15,033 nt of DNA. Origin: JBDTGE01 sp050742975. GTDB taxonomy: Bacteria; Actinomycetota; Actinomycetes; Mycobacteriales; Jatrophihabitantaceae. The translations under genes and the position numbers were made by a program. Below, in pieces: positions 1 to 4,905 of the stretch. Positions within the stretch are counted from its first letter, which is position 1, and the number at the start of each line of letters is the position of its first letter. The DNA is taken from the NCBI GenBank assembly GCA_050742975.1, contig JBOGDQ010000275.1, positions 1 to 15,033 on the forward strand, in the 5' to 3' direction. The notes under the pieces are model-generated. The model saw only the letters and a list, made by a program, of their open reading frames with translations, had not been told where the DNA came from and searched no databases.

Positions 1-73
1 GCAGGCCGAACTCGCGTTGCCGCAGCACGCCGGTGAAGCCGGCACGGGGGCGCGACTGCGAGACGTCGGACAT
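1..73 (-). CDS. Probable MFS transporter, N-terminal fragment (runs off window)
   Basis: Only the first 24 codons are present, from an ATG at 71-73 reading leftward out of the window. The peptide begins MSDVSQSRPRAGFTGVLRQR and continues EFGL. The pattern of a short polar N-terminus followed by F-x-x-V-L-R-x-R-E-F-x-L is typical of the cytoplasmic start of major facilitator superfamily exporters, just before the first membrane helix. The gene lies 69 bp downstream of the tetR-type gene on the same strand, so the two probably form a repressor-exporter unit. No convincing Shine-Dalgarno is visible. A GATAAC on the minus strand (86-91) could be a -10 giving a very short leader. The membrane part is not visible, so the family call rests on the N-terminal pattern and the neighbourhood. 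Confidence 0.5.
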   Translation of the reverse strand, partial: MSDVSQSRPRAGFTGVLRQREFGL

Positions 74-142
74 GGCAGGCGCCACGTTATCGGCTCGCCC
101 GCTCACGAGCCTCGAACGACTGCGCCCGGTTGGCGATGGCCG

Positions 143-781
143 CTACGAACCGGACACTCGTCGACGGCGCGGCGTGGCCCGGTGCGTGCGGGGCGGCCTG
201 ACGTCGCGCCGGTCGGTCGAGGCCGGGAGTCCGAGCAGTTCTCTGCCTGCTCGGATCACGGTCTTGCGCACCTGCTTCGGGTCATCGAGTTCGGCCGCTG
301 ATAGCGCCCCGTCGTGCAGCAGCACGAGGACTCGTCCGGCATATTTGGGGTCGGGGTGCCCGGCCTGTTCGGCGAGTCGGGTCACGGTGTCCTGGAACCA
401 GGCGCGGTGTTCGGCGACCGCGGCGCGAACCGGGTCATCGGGGTTCGGGTATTCGGCGGACGCGTTGATGAAGTGACAGCCACGGAAGCCTGCCGAGCAG
501 GTGACCTTGCCGATCAGGTCGAGGAGCGCGGCGGCGCTCTGTTGCGGGTTGGCCTGGTCGAGGGCCTTGGCGACGCCTGCGCGAAGGTCCGCGTCGGTGG
601 TGCGCAGGTACGCCTCCACGAGATCTTCCTTCGCGGGGAAGTGTCGATAGAAGGTCGCCCTGGTCACGCCGGCTTCCGTGACGAGGCGGTCGACCGGCAC
701 GGCGTGGATGCCCTCGGTGTAGAACAACCGGCGCGCGGTCGCGAGCAGGCGTTCGCGAGGACGCGCAGCGAGAGTAGCCAT
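143..781 (-). CDS. TetR/AcrR-family transcriptional repressor
   Basis: The 212-residue protein has a classic TetR N-terminal DNA-binding domain at about residues 6-55: helices around RERLLATARRLFYTEG, then the helix-turn-helix VDRLVTEAGVTRATFYRHF and KEDLVEAYL. The rest is the helical ligand-binding domain. The last 25 or so residues are Arg/Pro-rich and extend beyond the usual end, so they may be non-conserved tail. The start ATG is at 779-781. A TATACT on the minus strand (788-793) lies so close that the mRNA is probably leaderless. A perfect palindrome at 797-810 sits directly upstream, suggesting autoregulation. The gene is divergent from the carbonic anhydrase gene and upstream of a probable MFS gene, the usual context for a repressor of its neighbours. 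The ligand is unknown. Confidence 0.93.
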   Translation of the reverse strand: MATLAARPRERLLATARRLFYTEGIHAVPVDRLVTEAGVTRATFYRHFPAKEDLVEAYLRTTDADLRAGVAKALDQANPQQSAAALLDLIGKVTCSAGFRGCHFINASAEYPNPDDPVRAAVAEHRAWFQDTVTRLAEQAGHPDPKYAGRVLVLLHDGALSAAELDDPKQVRKTVIRAGRELLGLPASTDRRDVRPPRTHRATPRRRRVSGS

Positions 782-796
782 GCTCGCAGTATAGAG

Positions 797-810
797 ACAG
801 AACGTTCTGT
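797..810. promoter_or_regulatory. TetR-type operator O1 (perfect 14-bp palindrome)
   Basis: ACAGAACGTTCTGT is a perfect palindrome. It lies 16 bp upstream of the tetR start, next to the minus-strand TATACT, and its last base is the first base of the rightward -35 hexamer. A second, imperfect copy lies 55 bp away. Size, symmetry and position between divergent genes fit a TetR-family operator; binding itself is inferred. Confidence 0.7.
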
Positions 811-838
811 TGACTCGCCTGAGTCGAGGTCGTAAGGT
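810..838 (+). promoter_or_regulatory. Candidate promoter for the carbonic anhydrase gene
   Basis: TTGACT (810-815), a 17-bp spacer and TAAGGT (833-838) form a good vegetative-sigma promoter, with a transcription start expected near 845. It lies between the two palindromes at 797-810 and 852-865, so a bound TetR dimer at either site would block it. A short inverted repeat GACTC-N4-GAGTC (812-825) overlaps the -35 region. Confidence 0.5.
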
Positions 839-851
839 TCAGGCGAGAGAG

Positions 852-865
852 AACGAACGTTCTGT
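852..865. promoter_or_regulatory. TetR-type operator O2 (imperfect second copy)
   Basis: AACGAACGTTCTGT repeats the core and the entire right arm of the palindrome at 797-810; the left arm differs at two positions. The centre-to-centre distance is 55 bp. It would lie just downstream of the predicted rightward transcription start, a common roadblock position for a repressor. Confidence 0.6.
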
Positions 866-899
866 CTATTGCCTGTTCGGTCTATGGATCACTGGAGGC

Positions 900-1595
900 A
901 TGACCGTGCCGTCTTCGAACTTCGCCGTCTACCTGGAGCGCAACGAACAGTTCGCCGCCACCGACGCCAAGCGTGCGATCCCCGCGATCCCGTTCATTCC
1001 GTTCAAGCAGCTGTATGTCATCACCTGCGTCGACCCGCGGGTGGAGCCTGCAGCCGTGCTCGGTGTCGAGCTCGGCGAGGCCATCGTCGCCCGTAATCTC
1101 GGCGGCCGGGTCACTCCGTCGATCATCAAGGACCTCGCCTGGATCTGCCACCTGCACGAGAACAAGACGCCCGACGCCGACTGGTTCGAAGTCGCCATCA
1201 TCCACCACACCGACTGCGGCTCGGGCCTGTTCGCCGATGACGAACTGCGCCGCGGCTATGCCGCCCGTGGCGGCTACGACGAGCACACCGCAACCGCCAT
1301 GGCCGTCCTCGACCCCGCCACGACCGTGCGCGAGGACGTCGGACGGGTCCGGGCTGCCCCCGAGCTGGCATCCAGCCGCGGGTCACCTCGCTGTCCTCGA
1401 AAGCGAATCCGTCCCGCCGGACGGCCACCAGCAACTGTCGCAGGGCGGACGGCGACTGCGGGCCGCGCTCGGTGCGTTGCACGAACGCGGACTGGTCAGG
1501 AAACAACGCGCGGACCTGCTGCGCGGGCAGTGCGGCCAGCATCGCGCGGCCGCTTGCGGTCGAGTGCGCAGGCAACCGCACGTCCACATCGGTGA
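900..1595 (+). CDS. Beta-class carbonic anhydrase, C-terminus lost at a junction
   Basis: Residues 1-156 are a beta-carbonic anhydrase, which interconverts CO2 and bicarbonate in the cytoplasm. The zinc ligands C43, H103 and C106 are present in CVDPR and HHTDCG, with the D45/R47 catalytic dyad. Similarity ends at AAPEL (about 1367). The last 20-25 residues usual in the family are missing; the frame instead reads 75 Arg/Pro-rich codons antisense to the iclR gene before a stop at 1593-1595. It is therefore probably a truncated gene whose product may not fold. GGAGG at 894-898 is only one base from the ATG at 900, so the in-frame GTG at 906, with 7-base spacing, may be the true start. Control by the adjacent TetR protein is likely because the promoter is flanked by its putative operators. 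Confidence 0.8.
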   Translation: MTVPSSNFAVYLERNEQFAATDAKRAIPAIPFIPFKQLYVITCVDPRVEPAAVLGVELGEAIVARNLGGRVTPSIIKDLAWICHLHENKTPDADWFEVAIIHHTDCGSGLFADDELRRGYAARGGYDEHTATAMAVLDPATTVREDVGRVRAAPELASSRGSPRCPRKRIRPAGRPPATVAGRTATAGRARCVARTRTGQETTRGPAARAVRPASRGRLRSSAQATARPHR

Positions 1596-1986
1596 CCAGA
1601 TGCGGCCGCCCGGGCGCGCGCTCCTCGATCACGTACACGACGTCGCGGCCGTGCAGCACGGCCAGGTGTGCACTGTGCCGGGTCCGATCCACCAGGTTCG
1701 ACAGCGGGACTCGCGCGAGGCGCTGCAACGGTGCCTGGCGGGTGTAGCCACTTCCCAACTCGTAGGCGCCGATGCCGAGTGCATATCGGCGGTCTTCCGG
1801 AAAATGCACCACAAAGCCCTCAGCCTGCAGCGTGGCGAGCAGGTGATAGGTCGTGGACCGGGGCAACCGCAGATCGCGCGTGATGCTCCCGGCAGGTACC
1901 GGTCCTGCCTGGCGGGCCAGATAGCGCAGGATCGCGATCGTCTGCGCAGCTGCGGGAACCTGAGCCATGAGGCGATCGTAAGACAT
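1198..1986 (-). CDS. IclR-family regulator, C-terminus lost at the same junction
   Basis: The N-terminus is an IclR-type winged helix: VPAAAQTIAILRYLARQAGP, then the recognition region DLRLPRSTTYHLLATLQAEGFV. The effector-binding domain follows (LVDRTRHSAHLAVLHGRDVVYV, LPAHSTASGRAMLAALP) up to EDSEVTRGW near 1374. The next conserved stretch, usually like ASVAAPV plus about 50 residues, is absent. The frame instead runs through Arg-rich antisense of the carbonic anhydrase gene to 1198. The effector pocket is therefore incomplete and the gene is probably defective. The start is uncertain: ATG 1986 (used here), ATG 1968 and GTG 2049 are in frame and none has a clear Shine-Dalgarno. It is divergent from the amino-acid transporter operon, which an intact copy would plausibly regulate. 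Confidence 0.75.
   Translation of the reverse strand: MSYDRLMAQVPAAAQTIAILRYLARQAGPVPAGSITRDLRLPRSTTYHLLATLQAEGFVVHFPEDRRYALGIGAYELGSGYTRQAPLQRLARVPLSNLVDRTRHSAHLAVLHGRDVVYVIEERAPGRPHLVTDVDVRLPAHSTASGRAMLAALPAQQVRALFPDQSAFVQRTERGPQSPSALRQLLVAVRRDGFAFEDSEVTRGWMPARGQPGPVRRPRARSWRGRGRPWRLRCARRSRHGRHSRGAVRHRRTGPSRSRCGG
1365..1375. other. Probable deletion (or misassembly) junction between convergent genes
   Basis: On the plus strand carbonic anhydrase similarity stops after the CTG at 1365-1367. On the minus strand IclR similarity stops after the TGG at 1372-1374. The two family-matching segments abut within about 10 bp, so both 3' ends and whatever lay between them are missing. Confidence 0.6.
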
Positions 1987-2002
1987 GTCTGGGATACCAG
2001 AC
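1981..2002. promoter_or_regulatory. Overlapping palindromes at the iclR start, candidate operator
   Basis: AGACATGTCT (1981-1990) is a perfect palindrome. It overlaps GTCTGGGATACCAGAC (1987-2002), which has perfect 6-bp arms around GATA. AGAC/GTCT half-sites therefore occur three times within 22 bp, across a possible iclR start codon (1984-1986). This fits an autoregulatory operator, but no binding motif was recognised. Confidence 0.4.
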
Positions 2003-2040
2003 GGCTGCCGTGCCTCGTCTCTGGCCCCGCAGGCGTGCGT

Positions 2041-2130
2041 TGGTGTCACATATCTGCACCAATACAGATCAGCGGGCCGTCGACCCTGTCTACGGCCCAG
2101 GCGATCTGGCTAGGGTATGGCGGTCATACC
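2041..2130. promoter_or_regulatory. Control region of the transporter operon with inverted repeats
   Basis: Three inverted repeats precede the lipoprotein gene: TGGTG-N11-CACCA (2041-2061), ATCTG-N8-CAGAT (2052-2069) and GGTATG-N5-CATACC (2114-2130). The last overlaps a TAGGGT (2111-2116) that could be a -10 element, though no good -35 is seen 17 bp upstream. These are candidate operators for the divergent IclR protein or another regulator. Confidence 0.4.
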
Positions 2131-2147
2131 TGTCGAGGAGGTTCGAA

Positions 2148-3101
2148 GTGCGTGCTGACAAACATGCCTTGATCGCATGTATCGCGGTCGTGGCCGCCGG
2201 GGCGATGGCGTTGTCCGGTTGCAGTTCCAGCAAGAGCCCCAGCACGCCCAAGAACAACCCGACGGGGACGGGCACCGGTACCGGCACAGGTACGAGCACG
2301 GGTACGGCTCCGGCTGGGGTCGATGCAGCGGCGGCCGCCCTCGTTCCGTCCTCGGTCAAGTCCAAGGGCACGATCACGATCGCCCTCGATGCGAGTTACC
2401 CGCCGGACGAGTTCTTCAAGCCGGGGACCAAGACGCCGATCATCGGCATGGACGCCGACCTGGGCAACGCACTGGGCAAGGTGCTCGGACTGAAGGTCAC
2501 CCTGAGCAACGTCACGTTCGACGCGATCATCCCCGGGCTGCAGAGCGGGAAGTACGACGTCGGCCTGTCCTCCTTCACCGACACCAAGAAGCGCGAGAAG
2601 GTGGTCGACTTCGTGACGTACTTCTCGGCCGGCGAGAGCTTCTACGTCAAGTCTGACAGCAGCAAGACCTTCGACGGCCTGGACTCGATCTGTGGCGCCA
2701 AGGTCGCGGTCGAGAACGGCACGACCGAGCAGTCCGATGCGCTGGCGCAGTCGAAGAAGTGCACCGCTAGCGGCAAGCCGGCGGTGACGGTGCAGCAGTT
2801 CTCCGATCAGAGCGGCGCGAACCTGGCCGTGTCCAGCGGTCGTGCGGACGTCGGATTCGCCGACTCCCCGCCGGTCGCCTACATCGTCCAGCAGTCCAAC
2901 GGCCAGTTCAAGGAGAGCGGAAAGCCCTTCGGCACCGCGCCGTACGGCATTGCGCTGCCGCAGGGCAACGGCATGGCCAAGGCCGTCCAGGCGGCGTTGA
3001 AGGTGCTGATCGCGAACGGCCAGTACGCCAGCATCCTGAAGACGTGGAACCTGAGCGACGGCGCGATCACCGACCCGGTGATCAACGGGGCCACGAGCTA
3101 G
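2148..3101 (+). CDS. Polar amino-acid ABC transporter, substrate-binding lipoprotein
   Basis: The 317-residue protein starts at the GTG at 2148, six bases after a strong GAGGAGG (2135-2141). A lipoprotein signal peptide ends in the lipobox LSGC with Cys25 as the lipidation site. A low-complexity Thr-Gly linker follows (residues 39-53), then a solute-binding domain of family 3 (SBP_bac_3/GlnH-HisJ type). Recognisable parts are GTITIALDASYPPDEF, GMDADLGNALGKVLGLKV, FDAIIPGLQSGKYDVGLSSF and TDTKKREKVVDFVTYF. It should sit on the outer face of the membrane and hand an amino acid to the permease encoded 13 bp downstream. The family binds polar or charged amino acids (Gln, Glu, His, Lys, Arg, cystine); the exact substrate cannot be read from the sequence. 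Confidence 0.93.
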   Translation: MRADKHALIACIAVVAAGAMALSGCSSSKSPSTPKNNPTGTGTGTGTGTSTGTAPAGVDAAAAALVPSSVKSKGTITIALDASYPPDEFFKPGTKTPIIGMDADLGNALGKVLGLKVTLSNVTFDAIIPGLQSGKYDVGLSSFTDTKKREKVVDFVTYFSAGESFYVKSDSSKTFDGLDSICGAKVAVENGTTEQSDALAQSKKCTASGKPAVTVQQFSDQSGANLAVSSGRADVGFADSPPVAYIVQQSNGQFKESGKPFGTAPYGIALPQGNGMAKAVQAALKVLIANGQYASILKTWNLSDGAITDPVINGATS

Positions 3102-3114
3102 GAACAGCTGCTCC

Positions 3115-4095
3115 ATGACACAGCTGGACGCGGAGCGCGCCGGCGCGGCTGAACCTTCGCAGATCCGCGCCGTGCCGGTGCGCCACCCCGGCCGATGGGT
3201 GGCGGCGGCGGTGCTGCTGTTGCTCGTCGCGATGGCAGTGCACGCGGTGGTGTTCGCACGCATCAAGCGCGGCAACACGATGCAGGACCGGTTCGGCTGG
3301 CACGTCGTCGGGCAGTACTTCCTGTCCAAGATCGTCCTGGACGGGTTGGAGGTGACGCTCGAACTCACGGTGATCGCTATGGCGATCGGCATCGTGGGCG
3401 GGGTGGTACTCGCGGTCATGCGGCTGTCGGACAACCCGATCGTGCGGTGGGTCGCCTGGCTCTACATCTGGTTCTTCCGCGGAACCCCGGTGTTCGTGCA
3501 ACTCATCTTCTGGTACGCAGGCCTGGTCTACTGCTTTCCAAAGCTGTCGCTGGGCATCCCGTTCGGGCCCGAGTGGGTGCACATCGACGCGAAGCAGATC
3601 ACGCCGTTCATCCTCGCCTACGTGGGACTCGGCCTGAACGAGGCGGCCTACATGTCCGAGATCGTGCGCGCCGGCATCATCTCGGTCGACGAGGGGCAGT
3701 CCGAGGCGGCGCAGGCGCTGGGCATGAACAGGCTGCGGACGCTGCGGCGCATCGTGCTGCCGCAGGCGATGCGGGTGATCATCCCGCCGACCGGCAACGA
3801 GACGATCTCGATGCTGAAGACGACCTCGCTGGTCAGCGTGATGACGGTGACGGAGTTGCTGTACTCGGTGCAGCTGGTCTACGCGAGCACCTACCAGATC
3901 GTTCCCATGCTCCTGGTTGCCGTGATCTGGTACCTGATCGTCACCTCGGTCCTCACCATGGGCCAGTTCTACGTGGAGCGCTACTTCGGACGCGGTTCCT
4001 CGCGCGCGATGCCGCAGACACCGTTGCAGCGGTTCCGCCGGATAGTCGGCTTCCACGCGGATGTCCCTGCTGTCACTGCGCCGAGGTCGGAGTAG
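3115..4095 (+). CDS. Polar amino-acid ABC transporter, permease
   Basis: This 326-residue HisM/GlnP-type membrane permease has a short charged N-terminus, a first membrane segment at about residues 25-46, and the conserved core starting LDGLEVTLELTVIAMAIGIV. The EAA loop that contacts the ATPase is at about 197-213 (SEAAQALGMNRLRTLRRIVL), preceded by GLNEAAYMSEIVRAGI at 173-188. Only one permease gene is present, so it presumably works as a homodimer with two copies of the downstream ATPase. It begins 13 bp after the lipoprotein stop and ends 11 bp before the ATPase start. The Shine-Dalgarno is weak (GGAA), which suggests translation within the polycistronic mRNA. Confidence 0.93.
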   Translation: MTQLDAERAGAAEPSQIRAVPVRHPGRWVAAAVLLLLVAMAVHAVVFARIKRGNTMQDRFGWHVVGQYFLSKIVLDGLEVTLELTVIAMAIGIVGGVVLAVMRLSDNPIVRWVAWLYIWFFRGTPVFVQLIFWYAGLVYCFPKLSLGIPFGPEWVHIDAKQITPFILAYVGLGLNEAAYMSEIVRAGIISVDEGQSEAAQALGMNRLRTLRRIVLPQAMRVIIPPTGNETISMLKTTSLVSVMTVTELLYSVQLVYASTYQIVPMLLVAVIWYLIVTSVLTMGQFYVERYFGRGSSRAMPQTPLQRFRRIVGFHADVPAVTAPRSE

Positions 4096-4106
4096 GAGGT
4101 GAGCTC

Positions 4107-4883
4107 GTGAGCCAGAACAATGGCGCGCTGATGGTGCGCGCCGAGGGCGTGCACAAGCACTACGGACTGCTCAAGGTGCTCAAGGGCATCGACCTACAGG
4201 TGGCTTCCGGCGAGGTGATGGTGATCATCGGCCCGTCCGGTTCGGGTAAGTCGACCTTCCTGCGCTGCATCAACCACCTGGAGAAGATCGACGGCGGCCG
4301 GCTGTCCGTGGACGGCGAGCTGGTCGGTTATCGCCAGCGCGGGGACAAGATCTACGAGCTCAAGGACGCCGAGGTCTGCCGCAAGCGGGCCGAGATCGGC
4401 ATGGTGTTCCAGCGGTTCAACCTGTTCCCGCACATGAGCGTGCTGGAGAACGTGATCGAGGCGCCGGTCGGCGTCCGCGGCGAGAGCAAGGCCGCGTCCA
4501 CCAAGCGCGCCGTCGAACTGCTGGACCGGGTCGGCCTGGCGGACAAGCGCGACGCCTACCCGAGTCAGCTCTCAGGCGGGCAGCAGCAGCGGGTGGCAAT
4601 AGCGCGGGCGCTGGCCATGGAGCCCAAGCTGATGCTCTTCGACGAGCCGACGTCCGCGCTGGACCCCGAGCTCGTGGGCGACGTGCTCGACGCGATGAAG
4701 CAACTGGCCAAGGACGGCATGACGATGATCGTGGTCACGCACGAGATCGGCTTCGCGCGCGAGGTAGGCGATTCGCTGGTGTTCATGGACGCGGGGGTTG
4801 TCGTCGAGCGCGGCGATCCGCGCGAGGTGCTGACCAACCCGCAGCACGAGCGGACGAAGGCGTTCCTGTCCAAGGTGCTGTAG
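4107..4883 (+). CDS. Polar amino-acid ABC transporter, ATP-binding protein
   Basis: This 258-residue ATPase of the GlnQ/HisP class has every ABC motif. Walker A is GPSGSGKST (42-50), the Q-loop glutamine is Q102 in VFQRFNLFPH, the signature is LSGGQQQRVAIARAL (155-169), Walker B is LMLFDEP (175-181) followed by TSALDPE, and the switch histidine is H212 in VTHE. It powers import by the adjacent permease at the inner face of the membrane. The GTG start at 4107 is set by the GGAGGT at 4095-4100, six bases upstream; longer in-frame extensions run antisense-like through the permease gene and are rejected. A charged insertion around residues 74-95 (GYRQRGDKIYELKDAEVCRK) lengthens the loop before the Q-loop. 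Confidence 0.95.
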   Translation: MSQNNGALMVRAEGVHKHYGLLKVLKGIDLQVASGEVMVIIGPSGSGKSTFLRCINHLEKIDGGRLSVDGELVGYRQRGDKIYELKDAEVCRKRAEIGMVFQRFNLFPHMSVLENVIEAPVGVRGESKAASTKRAVELLDRVGLADKRDAYPSQLSGGQQQRVAIARALAMEPKLMLFDEPTSALDPELVGDVLDAMKQLAKDGMTMIVVTHEIGFAREVGDSLVFMDAGVVVERGDPREVLTNPQHERTKAFLSKVL

Positions 4884-4905
4884 CCGGCGGCTTGGCTGGT
4901 CACGG

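Noticed and set aside
2124..3434. A 436-codon minus-strand open frame across the binding protein and permease genes
   Set aside because: It spans the boundary of two well-supported genes and has low-complexity composition and no motif.
3195..4106. An N-terminal extension of the ABC ATPase through the permease gene
   Set aside because: The extension is Arg/Gly-rich out-of-frame translation of the permease; the Shine-Dalgarno before GTG 4107 and the family length fix the start there.
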